From: Mactra quadrangularis
Taxonomy: Eukaryota; Mollusca; Bivalvia; Venerida; Mactridae
Direction of reading: 5' to 3'
Length of the DNA stretch: 64,000 nucleotides
Assembly: GCA_025267735.1 (NCBI GenBank)
Contig: CM046295.1
Location: 23,794,716 to 23,858,715 of the forward strand
In this document: positions 33,901 to 48,900 of the stretch, in pieces
Layout of the letters: every line of letters begins with the position of its first letter
How positions within the stretch are numbered: position 1 is the stretch's first letter
Translations under genes and position numbers: made by a program
Notes under the pieces: model-generated
The model's database searches: none
The model's input: the letters and a program-made list of their open reading frames with translations, nothing else
Told to the model about the DNA's origin: nothing

Positions 33901-36900
33901 TGAAGAATAAAAGGGAAAACAGAACTATTGACGAAAATGTTTCATCATTTTGTCGTATAAAATTGATAAAACTCTGTTTTAAAATTGGGGTTTTCTAACT
34001 AAAATTGCTCCGTTTATTCCTTTGTCTACGTACTCTGCTCTGAATTATGACAAGCGTTTATCGAAACCAAAACATCGATATGTAAATTAAACTAATTTCC
34101 GACCTGTTAGTTTAGTCAATAGTACGATTGAGTAATAAATCAAGGGTCGTGTGTTTGGTTCCAAGACATGGTTATTAAATACTTCTTTTGCAGATCAAGC
34201 TGCTGTATTTTTTCAAACAAACACACGAGGATAATGAACCTAACACCTTACCTTCTCTCTCTTACCTTATTCTTGTACTGTATTTTACATTGTGTTACTG
34301 AACATAACTGATCCTGTTTTCTTGATACATAACTGATCATAAGGACAATGAACCTTACACTAGACATTCTCTCTCTAACCTTATTCTTGTACTGTATTTT
34401 ACATTGTGTAACTGAACATAACTGATCATAAGGATAATGAACCTTACACTAGACCTTCTCTCACTTACCTTATTCTTGTACTGTATTTTACATTGTGTAA
34501 CTGAACATAACTTGTCATAAGGATAATGAACCTTACACTAGACCTCCCCTCACTTACCTTATTCTTGTACTGTATTTTACATTGTGTAACTGAACATAAC
34601 TGATCATTAGGATAATGAAACAAACACTAGACCTCCTTTCACTTACCTTATTCTTGTACTGTATTTTACACTGTGTTACTGAACATAGCTGATCTTGTTT
34701 TCTTGATACAACTTTCACATTAAATGATCCAGCAGTCATGTCTTCTTCATTATGAGATGGAATATATTGACCTACATTCTGTAAATGTAAAATAAATGTT
34801 TTAATATAACTTTCGTCAGAACTCAGCGCAAATCAAAGGAAAAGAGACATTATCAAATGTTCAGTGATTCCTTTGGCATCAACTCAAGAAAAGAAATAAA
34901 TTAGAAAAGTTTACCCAAAAAGACACAAACAAATGAACTAAATTTAATCCTCATGTTTAAAGTTTTAAGCCTTTTTTTACAATATAAATTTAAGATTTAT
35001 CTTTTTTTGCTTTATATTTTCAGCGAATAAAACATCATTTTTCAAGAATGAAAGAAACTCATAAATACTAAAATCGTTTATTTCAAACCTTATGCATTCA
35101 GTACAAATTAAAATATTGAATACATGACAGGTTTTGAAAGATTGATTTTTCACTTGTAATTTTGTATCTGACTAAAGCAAATACAATAAAGATTTCTCAC
35201 TTGTAATTTTGTACCTGGCTTAAGTAAATAAAAAAAAGATTTCTAACTAGTAATTTTGTATCTGGCTAAAGGAAATAAAATAAAGATTTCTCACTAGTAA
35301 TTTTGTATCTGGCTAAAGCAAATTACATGAAGATTTCTCACTTGTAATTTTGTATCTGACTAAAGCAAATAAAATAATGATTTCTCACTTGTAATTTTGT
35401 ATCTGACTAAAGTAAATAAAATAAAGATTTTTCAACAGGTAATTTTGTAACTGGCTAAAGCAAATTAAATAAAAATTTCTCACTTGTAATTTTGTAACTG
35501 GCTAAAGCAAATTAAATAAAGATTTTTCACAAGTAATTTTGTAACTGGCTAAAGCAAATAAAATAAAGATTTTGCACTAGTTATTTTGTACAGTGTATAT
35601 ACTTACATCGGCTGGACTGATACTAGCATCCATGTTTATTATAAGTTTACATTTCTCTTGAACAACAAGTGAAAGGAAATCTCGCACTGTGCTAGACAAA
35701 GGTGTTTGAGCGATGATGAAATGTTTTGGTGACTTAAAACTCTGTAAAATGGAAAAATAATTATTTAAACTTTACATTTTGTTCCGTTTCAACGATTGTG
35801 TTGTTTTTTTCAAATTTTAAATTGTCACAATTTACATATTTTACGAAAAATGTAGAAATATTGTTTTTACAAAAGATTAAAGGCTTGAACACTAACTACA
35901 GATCAGTTTTTTTTAAACGTATTGTATCGACATTGTTCACAATAGACAGATCAGTTATGTTTAAACAAATTATATCGATATAGTTCACAATAGACAGATC
36001 AGTTATGTTTAAACATATTGTATCGACATAGTTCACAATAGACAGATCAGTTATGTTTAAACATATTGTATCGACATAGTTCACAATAGACAGATCAGTT
36101 CAGTTTAAACATATTTTATCGACATATCTCACAATAGACAGATCAGTTATGTTTAAACATATTGTATCGACATAGTTCACAATAGACATATCAGTTCAGT
36201 TTAAACATATTGTATCGACATAGTTCACAATAGACAGATCAGTTCAGTTTAAACATATTGTATCGACATAGTTCACAATAGACAGGTTTTATACAAACTG
36301 TACTTACATTTAAATACAGTGCATTAATATACTCAGACGATGCATTTTTACGCCCAAGGTGAAGTCTTGGTCTGTCAATATCCCCTAAAAATTTAATAAC
36401 ATTTGTTTGAAAAAGCCCTCATCAAATCCAAGATTGTTTAAATATTTTACCTGACTAAAATATGGATTATGGTAGGAGCAGTGGTGATAGAACACGCGAA
36501 GGGATTAAAAGGTCCCCACTTCGAACCCTATAAGGGGTGTTGCGTATTTCCTTGTGCAAAAAATTGCCTACATTCTACCCTAGTGTAAATGAGGGAAGAC
36601 ATGCTTAAAGGCGATTACAAACATCAAGAGTTACTGTACAAAATTGCGAGGGCGCTGAACATGTATAAATGTAACAGTGTAAGAAAAATATACAGCGTGA
36701 CTGGGACTCGAACCCTTGCTTACAGGGTACTCTCCCGACTGAGCTAACCGTCCGCTTACATATCCTTTTCCCCGTAATGTGAACAGGTAAGTGCCGTGAC
36801 CTAAAGGAGCAGACTTTAAACAACACTTAAATTTTAACTTTTTAAACTTTTTTACGGTTTCCAAATACAATTTTTTCTTTGAGAGGGTATACGACAATCT

Positions 36901-39900
36901 ATAATTGATTTCTCTGCAAATAATTTCAACTCTTGTTGATCAAATTTCATATCTCACTCGGTGAAGTAAAAATTGATCTAACGCCGACATTTACGAATAT
37001 CCTCTATTTATTTTTCAAATCATTACAACGCGCTGAAACCGTTTGTCATTTTATAATGATTGATTCGTTCAATAAAACTACAATAATTATTTAGGAACTC
37101 AACATTATTATAAACCAACATTTGCTTGACCCAATCCACTGTGTTGGATCCGAAACTTATACCAACGTTGGTCCAAACTCTTTTTGCTCATCGACTTAAC
37201 GTTGGACTTACAATTGGCTTATCCTGTTTGTCCAATGTTCAATGCATGTACTATTATAGCTGGGCCAACAATGGACCAATTGTAAACTAAATGATGACCA
37301 TATGGTCAAAAGAATGTAAAATCGCCGTTGGGTCAACAATGAGCCAACGGTTGGGTCAACGCCGAACCGATGAGCAAAATGAAGTTGGTCAAATTTTGGC
37401 TTCAGTCGTTGGGCCAACGATTAAGTAAGCGTTAGACTAACGTTCGGCCAACACCTCTCTGCATTCGGAACACCTCGGCATTTATCGAAAGAATAATCTC
37501 GGACGGATTCGTGGATGTCTACCAAAAATATTGGGTTTTACTACATACGCCAGGCGAAGCACTGGCGAAGCACGCTACGGTTATGCAAAATAGTTCTTGT
37601 AGTGTCGACGCAAAGCTTTGTTAAAATATATATTTTTCTATGTTATATATTTGACTAAATATTGTTCAACAATATCATTTAACTGTGTTAATTCAAATTT
37701 ATGGACTAAATACGGAACATAAATCACCGCGTAGACGATCGTGGATTTATTTACTTCAACACCGGTCAAAACATTTTGTTTAGGCATGTAGCGCGAAGGT
37801 AGTTCAAAATGGCGTCAAAATATGTCCGAGGTTATTCGTAGTAAATGGCCGAGGAGTTCCGAATGCACCTCTCTGCTACCTGGTTTGTTTTAAAAACCAA
37901 ATATTTTATGCATCTAACCTGGGATGTCCGCTCCAGTCCTGTTTTTATCTGTCAATTCACTGTTTCGTTGAACAGCGAGGATTTCTGATTCTGAACGACT
38001 TTCTAATGTACTTCGCAACTCCTGAAAATATGTACAAGAAAATGTCAACATTTTATACATAGTACATGTTCTAGATATTTTAAGGTCTTGGTTGTCCTGA
38101 AATCAAAAATGATACGAGCATTGTATAACCTAAGATAGAATTTTCCTAAGGCTAAACAACGTGTATAGCCAATGAAATTTCTTAATATAAAGAACTTTGT
38201 AACTCCTGAAAATATGAAAACAAGGAAAAGTGATTTTTGTTGCAACAAATTGTGTAGGTTATATAAGGACAGTCAATCATTCTATTTACCGATTCGGAAG
38301 GCTAAATCTACTAGGCTCATGCTTCCGTGAGTGACTGACAACTGTCTATTATGTCATATTACAAGAGTCAGTGGTAGAAAGGAGAATGGTCGTAGAAATT
38401 AGCTCATGTCTTAACTTACGGGTTCGTTTATCTTAACCATGACCCTTACATCCGTATTTAGTCCATAAATTTGAAATAACACAATATAACCAACAACCGT
38501 TGTCATGGTAATGCCATTTACGTATTGATATACATGTATATACATACTTGAAACTTCTTCCCAATAGTTTTTCTGTTAAGTTTCTTCACGTAGTCATGGA
38601 AACCACTAGCTTCTATGGGTTTGCAATCATAAGTTAAAGTGTAAACAAGACACTCATGTAGAAACCTATACTGTTCCTTTAATGTAAACAGAATGTAGAA
38701 AAAATATATTAGAAAAAATTGTGATAATTTTATAACAAGGATAAGAAAATCCAAATAATTAACACTTGTCCAGAGAGAGTATAGTTCATATTTGCTCGTC
38801 CTAAAGTTTCGGAATTCAAAATAGTTATACTGTACAACCTCTTTTTTTGACTGTGTTTAACCCCGTTTCAACACAATTTAGGTCAATTTACGGCGTCCAG
38901 CGCACAAAACCTAACTTTCCAGGACCCTTGTCTATAACCAGTACTCATATACCCTTCCACAGTTATATAACTTTAGTACTGAACAAATGACCACGACAGT
39001 TATAAAATTTCAGTACTTAACAAATCACGACAGTTATATAACTTTAGTTCTTAACAAAACACGACAGTTATATAACTTTAGTACTGAACAAATCACGACA
39101 GTTACATAACTTTAGTACTTAACAAATCACGACATTTATATAACTTTAGTTCTTAACAAAACACGACAGTTATATAACTTTAGTACTTAACAAATCACGA
39201 CAGTTATATAACTTTAGTACTTAACAAAACACGACAGTTCTTTCGCAACATTTCGAGGGCAACTTACCAAGTTTAGAACCATTTTTACTCTCTGTTCTCT
39301 CAATTTTCGCACACAGAATAGAATATTTACACTTCCTTTCATGACCCCTTCATTTGTCAAAATGTCTATTGCAATATAGGTCCCGGTGCGTCCAATACCA
39401 GCACTGAAAAAATATACATCAGATCGTCCGTTAATAAATAAAAAGAATTCCCTACAAATCAAACATTTACACTATTTCTATTAATAGATCATATATGTCC
39501 ATTTGATTATAAATTCTCCATATTTATGTTTCCCTAAGTCCAAATGACCAAACTAAATTGGTATGCATGTCCTGTCTAACCACAGACCCCCTAAGGGAAG
39601 ACTTTATTTTCAAACGAAGTTATCGCTCCTTAGTGTGCTAGTCATATGTAACTGGATGGCAAACAGCGACGTAACAATCTGACTTAACAAAACTCAAATA
39701 TATAAATAACATAACAGCACAGTTGATAAAACATCGGGTGTTTATCGGCATGATAGATTGTATGTGTTAAAGTGGTCACAAGAACAATTTCAAAGTTCCA
39801 TCTGGTATTAACACGACATATTACATGTGTTTAAACTTAAAGTGGCCACAAGAACAATTTCAAAGTTTCTTCCGGTATCAACACGACATATTGCATGTGT

Positions 39901-42900
39901 TTAAACTTAAAGTGGTCACAAGAACAATTTCAAAGTTTTTTCCGGTATCAACACAACATATTGCATGTGTTTACACTTAAAGTGGCCACAGGAACAATTT
40001 CAGAGTTTCTTCTTGTAATAACACGACATATTGCACCTGTTTACACTCAAGGTGGCCATTAGAACAATTTCAAAATGTCTATTTGTATCAATATTCAGGT
40101 TGCATGTGTTTACACTTAAAGTGGCCATTAGAACAATTTAAAAGTTTCTTCTGGTATCAGCACGACAGATTGCATTTGTTTACACTGAAAGTCGCTACAG
40201 GAACAAGTTCAAAGTTTCTTCTTGTAGTAACACGACATAGTGCATGTGTTTACATTTAAAGTGACCACAAGAACAATATCAAAGTTTCTTCAGGTATCAA
40301 CACGAAATATTGCATGTGATTACACATAAAGTGGCCATAGGATCAATTTCAAAGTGTCTATTTGCATCAACACGACAGGTTGCATGTGTTTACACTGAAA
40401 GTTGCCACAGGAACAATAAGATCAATTTCAAAGTGTCTATTTGCATCAACACGACAGGTTGCATGTGTTTACACTTAAAGTGGCCATAAGAACCATTTCA
40501 AAGTTTCATCCAGTATTAGCACGACACACTGCTTGTGTTTACACTTAACGTGGCCATAGTACAACTTCAAAGTTTCTTCTGGTATTTAATGACAAATGTT
40601 CTTATACTCGCTGGTGTTTCTAACGCGAAACAAGTGTGATCGAAAACTGATCTATGAAACGTTGCACCAGCAGGCCAGGACCGTGGTTTAAAACAGACGT
40701 ACGCCGTATTGCATATTAAGTCCTGCCTGTGATTCAGAGTTTGCCACCTTGTTAGCTCTTTCGGTAACACACAAGTCAGATTTCAGGGCAGGGTATTTGC
40801 CTACTTTAATTGAGCTTCGTCCTGGAATAATTTCTATTGTCATTTTCCCTCCTACCATCCGTTCTAAATCATGCTGGGAAACGTCGTTTACTGACGGAAG
40901 TATCCTTTTCTAGAACAGTGAATAGTTGACTGACTGCCGTAATATGACATATTTAATGTGTTGAGAGGTTTAATTAAAACAAAAAACAAAGAATCGGCAT
41001 TACCTGCCATGGACCAATATCGGTCCATCAAGACTTGTCTGTAAACTATTCACTCTTTGTCTAAACTCTACCAGACTTGTGACGTCATCAGGAGTTCCTT
41101 TATCAGGCCATGCTGTATAGTGGGCCTGTTGAATTATACGTGTCTCTTTACCCTGTATACAAGTTAAAGGAAACATTAACATTTTAATGATATGTTCACC
41201 GGAAGCGTTATTAGACTCTAATGTTTTGTTTAATTCACATTAATTTTCAAAGGTATTGTCTCTTTTTTCTAAACTGTCAAAGCTTAAATAATTTTCACGG
41301 TGACTGAATGCATTGTGTTGTACTAGTAGCTTGATTGTTATTAAAATATCTCGACTAAAACATATCATACGGCATAAGCAGCTTTTCTCTAATACAATAC
41401 ACACTTTTGGAAACTTATGGATGTATTACGACAATAATTTTAACTAACGCATTCACCGTGAAATTATTAATGTTCTGACAGTTGAGAAAAAACATACTAT
41501 ATAATTACTACAACCGGTGAAAAGATTTTTTTCACAAATGTAGACAGACTAAACATTTGGCAAAAAATACCACGTAAAATTTCGAAATCAATACTATAGC
41601 TACTTTATCTCACAGGCAATCTTCGTCTGTGACTCTTATACATATATATATATAGATAGATAGAGAGAGCATATTATTATGTTGATAAATCATTATTTTT
41701 TTTCGATTTTATATGAGTTTTCTGTGTATTAGTGATATTAAAGGCCTACATGATGACTTTTAAAAGTTGAGGTGATTTTTGTTCGACAGAGTTGTGTACC
41801 TTTCTCTCTATAACGAAACAGCCATATCTAAATATTAGTGAGTAAGCGAAGAATTTTAGATAAGGTTTTCATCAGATTGCATTTGTCGCCACTCACTGAT
41901 CACAGGACTGTCATACGTCGGAACTATAATGGCTCATGTAAATCAAACAGTGCCCAAAGTTAACAATACAAACCAACCTTTTGAAGTTTGAAGGATCTGA
42001 TGGCATAATCTGTATATATCATCTCACTCAGAGAAGTGACTGTCAAATCACCATATGTAACCTGACTATCAACGTTTGGCCAATATTGATCACATTTGTT
42101 AATCTGAAACGATAGAAAGACATGCATAAATGGTTTAAATATGGCGCGTGCCAATCTAACAAAAGACGAGTCTTACAAGCTTTAACATTTTCCTTTGTCT
42201 TGTTAACATAACAATCTTGCCAACTTACCCCAGCCTCCCATTGTCTTGTCAACATTACAATCTTGTCAACTTTCCCCAGCCTCCCATTGTCTTGTCAACA
42301 TGACAATCTTGAACACTTACCAAAGCCTACCATTGTCTTGTCAACATTACAATCTTGCAAATTTACCCGGGTCACCCATTGTCTTGTCAACATAACAATC
42401 TTGTCAACTTACCTCAGCCTCCCATTGTCTTGTCAACATTACAATCTTGTCAACTTTCCTCAGCCTCCCATTGTCTTGTCAACAGAACAATCTTGAACAC
42501 TTACCCAAGCCTACCATTGTCTTGTCAACATTACAATCTTGCAAATTTACCCGGGTCACCCATTGTCTTGTCAACATAACAATCTTGCCAAGTTACCCCA
42601 GCCACCCATTTTATTTTCAACATGACAATCTTGCCAACTTATCCCAGCCTCCGATTGTCTTGTCAACAAAACAATTTTGTCAACGTACCTCAGCCTCCCA
42701 TTGTCTTGTCAACATAACAATCTTGCCAACTTACCTCAGCTTCCCATAGCCTTGTCAACATGACAATCTTGCCAACTTTTTCTTGCCAAACCATCCACCA
42801 GAATGGTGTTAAATCCCTCATATACTGTATCGTAGGTCCTTGAAATAGATGAAATGGTTAAAGTTTAGTTATATTTTACAACATTTTCGCAAGCTGACGA

Positions 42901-45900
42901 GATGTGTATAAATACAACGTATAAATGGCAACGTTATGATCTGAATAGCTTATCATCCCTTGGACCGGATTTCTGATAAAAATTTTTAATATTTTTCAAT
43001 ACACCACGTGAATGTTTTTATTTATCCGTATTCTGATGATCTTAACCCATAAAGGAAAAGTTAAAATAAGAATGTGTGAAAAATTCATATTGCGCATGTA
43101 GTTTTATAGATAATTAGGGACTTTAGTCAGTTATCTTTCCCTGATAAATTTGAAGCAATTCAATTGGTAAGTAGGTCCGTACAGTTTCCTCGGATTTTAT
43201 CGTTGAATTCCTATGAAACGATAACAAAATATTTCATCTAATATCTTTCTTGTTAATGAAGATATCAACAGAAGTGATGAAATTTAGATAGTTTTTTACC
43301 CTAAATATTCTTAGCTTGAATTTCAAACAAATTAAATGATTTACAAAAAGTTATCTAAAAATTAATTTTGGCAAATTGACATAGAAAACTAAGGGTTAAA
43401 TTCCGAGTAATCCAACAAATTGACCTACCTTTTTGAAGAGTATACAAGGGAAAATAACTGACTAAAGTCCTTAGTACATCGGGGTCCAGTTAATGTAATC
43501 TGATTAAAAACAGATCTAAAATCACCGCTAGCGCACTCGATTATTTGGGATGTGGCTACTTTGTATTACAGATACCGTTCAGATGACCTTTGGTTTTTAA
43601 AAAGAAATAGGAAATCACTGTGCTTATTGACTTGCTTACATCGACTTTGTGACGTTATTTGCAAAGAACGGTACAATAACAGCCTGTAAATAACACTACT
43701 GTCAAATAGCCGGAAACACTTGCTATAAATATAGAATTATTGACATCACATTGCTATCATTAGTGTTAAGACTAGATGAAAGCTACACATAGATTGATCG
43801 ACACAGATGTCATCTAGACATGAACCCCTGTACGATGTCAAGAGATTCTTTACGACAGTGGTTTGTATAATATTTATTTACAGAGATTGGCTTCAATGCA
43901 AATTGCCTACAAACATATAATTATAGTTAAAGTAGAATTAACGGGACTTTTTTTAATAGAATGACAACATGTATTAAAGCATAGTTAAGTAATTTAACGT
44001 ACCCATAGATGCAATATAGGCGTTTTTCTTCCGATATCCCTGAAAAATAATATAGTATGGATCAAGTTTTTTGTTTTGTTTGTGTTCGGTTTAACGCCGT
44101 AGCAACATACACATTGTTTAGGTCATATTACGGCGGTCAGTCAACTTACTCACTCCTCATGGAAAGGCTAAATCTCTAGTGGAGCTGTTAACCAACTACT
44201 AAGCGCATACTTTCGTCAGTGACTGACAACTGCCCTACATAATTGAAATTTTTGGTAGGAGGAAAATTGGCTGTAGAAATAATTTCATGACCAAGCTCCA
44301 CGAAAGTATGCCCTGCCCTGGAATCGAACCAACGGCCCTCGATCAGTAGACTTGCGTGCTACCAACTGAGCTGTGCGGTTTTTTTTGTCTTCGTTTGTAA
44401 ATCGCGCTTCATCGGAAACTCTCGGCAAAATACACGTATTACTTGACAACATTGAACATGCACTGTATGCATAGTCGAGAAATTTCCTACAAAAAATAAT
44501 ACAGTATGGGTCAATATAAAAAGACAAAGGTCATAGTTCAGGGGTTATACAAATGTTATACAAAATGTTATTAGTTCATTTTAGGAGTCTTAGGACTTTT
44601 AATTGATTGGTTTTTGTTTTGAAAATAAGGCCTATCTAAATAAATTATATGCTTTTCTTCACAAATAAAGCAGACTATTTCAACAATCCAACATATATTC
44701 AAACTTTAAAGATGAACTAACGCAATAAGTGTTCAACTTTTAGGGATGAGGTACAATAATCAAAGCACTTAAAGCACTTGAGATGTTCGACTTAGAAAAC
44801 ATGTATAGGTTTAGTCACTTGTTGTGGTTAGAAAATGGAATTAAAGTATGTAAAATAACATTTTGCCATTTTGACGATAAAATGCAGAAGTGAATGTTAT
44901 TCTTCATACTTTAATTCTGAAAGACGATCCCATATCGATTCACAATTTGGAATATCGATACAATCTAGTATTTCATAAAGCTATCACTATAGGACTTTTA
45001 CATATTTCTGAGCTTTCATATTTCCAGTTAAGTATAAAAAACAAGATAATACACATTTGTTTTAGTTTGCTTTGATGTATGAAAAAACTTTTAACATCAT
45101 ACATAACATCATGAGAGCACAGTATATATATATATATCCTGAGTTCTAGTGGCTTCTATTACACACCTTGTCTGACTCGATATATCGATATATCATCGAT
45201 ACTTGCCTTTTGATAAATCGATACAAAGTTTTCTATCAATGACAGCCCTAGTCTTAGAACAAAATTGAACACAGCTCGTGCACTAATACCTAAGTAGTGA
45301 AGTGCGAGCGGAGGCAAAAGACAACAAGTAAATATTACAAGTACATTAAATATTTTAAAACCAAAGTAAAACCAAAGTTACCTCTATAAAACTTGCATTA
45401 ATATAACTGAATTCCGGTGATTTTAATGTGACCAGCGTTTCGTCATCTGTAAAAGATTAAAAAGATATTCGTCAACTTTGATGTTAGATTGATTTTGTAT
45501 TTCATCCGGTGAGCTCAGAAAGTATATTTTCACGAGCCACATATAACTGTAGGTCAGAGCAGTGGTCAGTGGTAAGACGCGCACCTAGGGATCGAGATGT
45601 CCCGGATTCGAGACCCACTAGGGACACTTAAAATTTCCTTGAGCAAGAAATATTTACCTTCATTTGTTCCACTTAATCCAGGTGTTTAAGAATCAACTGT
45701 CTGGAAGTGATTTCACTGATCAGGGATTATTGCACTTAATTGTAAAGTCGGCTAAACATTTCCGCGAAGGCAAAATTTAAACCGCACTTTAACTTTTTCA
45801 AATCTTCTCAAGCAATGTGTTTTTGTGTCTTTTTTTAGTTATTATAAATGTAAACAAACTATACGTAACTTTCTTTTTCTCTTCATTTTGCACATTTTGA

Positions 45901-48900
45901 CTTTTGTCATGATGAATTCTTTTGAAATTGCCACAATATTTCAATTGGCTGTGTATTTTTACCAAATACTTGCCTCAACGTTGGTAAAAGATTTGAATAT
46001 TCTGGTCGCGAATTCTTTAGAAAGTGCTACAAATGTTTTCATTATCTGTGCATTACGAAAGATTTGCCAAAACTTTTCCTTGTAAAATATTTGACCACTA
46101 AGGAAAATCGAATGTTTAATAACGGACTGAAGTCAGTTATTTCCCCTTGTATACTCTTCAAAAAGGTTGGTCCAATTAGTTGGATTACTCGGATTTTATC
46201 TTTACTTTTTAATGTCAATTTGCGAAAATAAATGTTATATAACTTTGTTTGTTAATCATCTAATTTGTTTGAAATTCAGAACTATCAATTCAAGAACTTT
46301 CTAAATTTTACCACTTCTGGTAATATCATTATTACCAAGAAAATATTAGATTAAATATTTTGCTATCTTTACATAGGAATTCAATGATAAAATCAAAGGA
46401 TTCCAACTGTAAGTACCTACTTACCAATTAGATTACTTCAGATTTTATCGAAGAAAAATAACTAACAAAAGTCCCTGATTGAATTTTCGACCGTCATGAT
46501 TAACATGAATTAATTCAATTAGGAAAATTTCAATACTGAAAAATTAAGATCATAAAATATATATGTTTTAACATACATGGGTATATTCCTTGGTAACGAT
46601 TCTTAAATGCATTTTCTTCTGCTCTTGAAATATCATATGACTTGATAAGACCAACTGACAGAGACTGAAATACATAAAAATACTATAAATAACTATTTAA
46701 TATAAACTCTTAAAATTTAAGTCGATTAAATGTAAACTCACATATTTAATGTTGATAAAAATAAACTCTCACGTTTTAAATTGATTAAATGTTAACTCTC
46801 ACATTTTATGGCGATTGAATGTTAACTCTCACATTTTAAGTCGATTAAATATTAACTCTCACATTTTATGTCGATTAAATGTTAACTCTCATATTTTAAA
46901 TTGATTAAATGTGAACTCTCACATTTTATGTCGATTTAGTGTTAACTCTCACAGTTTAAATTGATGAAATGTGAACTCTCACATTTTAAATTGATTAAAT
47001 GTGAACTCTCACATTTTAAATTGATTAAATGTGAACTCTCACATTTTAAATTGATTAATTGTGAACTCTCACATTTTAAATTGATTAAATGTGAACTCTC
47101 ACATTTTATGTGAATTAAATGTAAACTCCGACATAAAATGTGAAAGTTCCGAATAATATGTTTACCTGAAATTCGTTTATGTAATCATCTTGGGTTCTTG
47201 ATGCTACATACTTTTGTAACTTTCTTAATTGAATCTGTGTCTTTAAGACATTGTAATAGTTCTCATCATCAACGCCTAAGTGTTCGTACGTCACCTGCAA
47301 TTTTAATTTGATAATATTTTATTGCATAATGTCATTTTTTACAATACAGTCATGTATAAACAAGTAAGTACTATGTAAAAAAGAGCCGCCCTACCACAGC
47401 CTGTGAATAACACCACCTTCAATTCAAATTAGCTCGCAAACCTTGGTCTAAAAAAAGAAATAACAAATATTTTGGCCGTAATTGAATTTACCGCATATTG
47501 GTCCGGTATAAGCCACAGTTTATCGACGTACGGCATATAAAACAGGAATTTCCGGCAAAAATCTCGTCAACATTTATCTAAAACGTGACTAAATTAATCG
47601 CGTATGTCAAATATGTTTATGGATGATGAAATGGTTGACACTGCGTAAGTATTTTATTTATTTATTCGAATAGATGTGTCAGTAATTTGGGCACACGATA
47701 TATGATAATAAAACGCAAAATTCACAATATCTCAGACCGTTTTTATCATGTAATTACACGACGAGCGATACTAGCTACACGATTAAACACACGGAGTGAA
47801 TTATATATGCACATGGTATGAATGATACACGCACGATACACGATCGATACGCGCAAATTTCGGAAACAAGCACGATCCGAGCACTGTACAATAAAAAAAC
47901 ATAATACTTATAGTATTTTTAATGTTTTAAACATTCTTGTGGTAACAAGGGTTTTCATTAAACGAATTGAAACGGAAACATTCTAATGCATACGTAAATA
48001 AATGAATGTTTACGGAAACAGACAGTTTGAAACGAAAACTAACAAAATTTATTCATAAAACGAATTGATTCGGATACATTCAAATAAATACGTAAGTAAA
48101 CGAATAGCTTGAAACCATAAAAACCGGAATAATAAATCAAACGAATTGATACGTGAACACACGAATGCATACGTGAATAAACAAATGTTTACAGAAACAG
48201 ACATATTAAAACGGAAACAGACGAATTTATTCATAAAATGAATTATTACAGTGGCTAATGTATACGAACTTTTTCGTTCAGTTCTTTATCCAATAATGGC
48301 TCATACAATTCTTCAGCTTCATCGTAAACATTCGCTGTAGTTATTTGGGCTGCTGTAGTCACTTGGGCTGCTTGGCCACGTGATGCTACTCTCTGGTTGA
48401 TATTGCTTGAGCCCGGCACAGGGTTGTTGATATTATCAACCAAAACTGAAGTTGTTTGTTTGTTTTCCTTTTTTCTTTTATCTGGCATTGCATCTAAAGG
48501 AACTGTAATAGAGATCATTGTTTTAGGAACGTATATATAATTCGTGGTACTTGTGCCAAGTAACTTTTGTATCAAATTTGACATGGGTTAGTTTTATTTC
48601 TGTCAATTCATAAAACGTTTATACTGTAAAACCATCTATATATTGACCTACTTCCAAAAGAACCACAAGCGTCTAAATATCCTAGATTTTGGATAAAATT
48701 GGTATAGAGCACCATAAATAAAACATTGTAAAACGGTCAACTATTTTTATGTCGAAAAGAATGAAAATATACGATTTTACTATAATATCATAGTTCAAAC
48801 ACGGTTTTCAAGCGAAATAAATCATGCACACTCAGCATTTTTCTTTTTCGTAAGCAATAAAATGACTGGGTGCATGTGATTTTGGGTTTAAAGGGATATT

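Noticed and set aside
36695..36760. Possible functional tRNA gene (minus strand)
   Set aside because: A and B boxes are present but the acceptor stem does not pair, and no poly-T terminator follows. Treated as a SINE head; the same applies to all SINE-1/2/3/4 heads.
40567..40770. Minus-strand open frame with TRWQTLNHRQDLICNTAYVC-like sequence
   Set aside because: No family recognised, no splice sites in phase with gene B, and it lies in an intron beside a minisatellite. Possibly a repeat remnant.
44285..44527. 80-codon minus-strand frame
   Set aside because: Half of it is SINE-1 head sequence.
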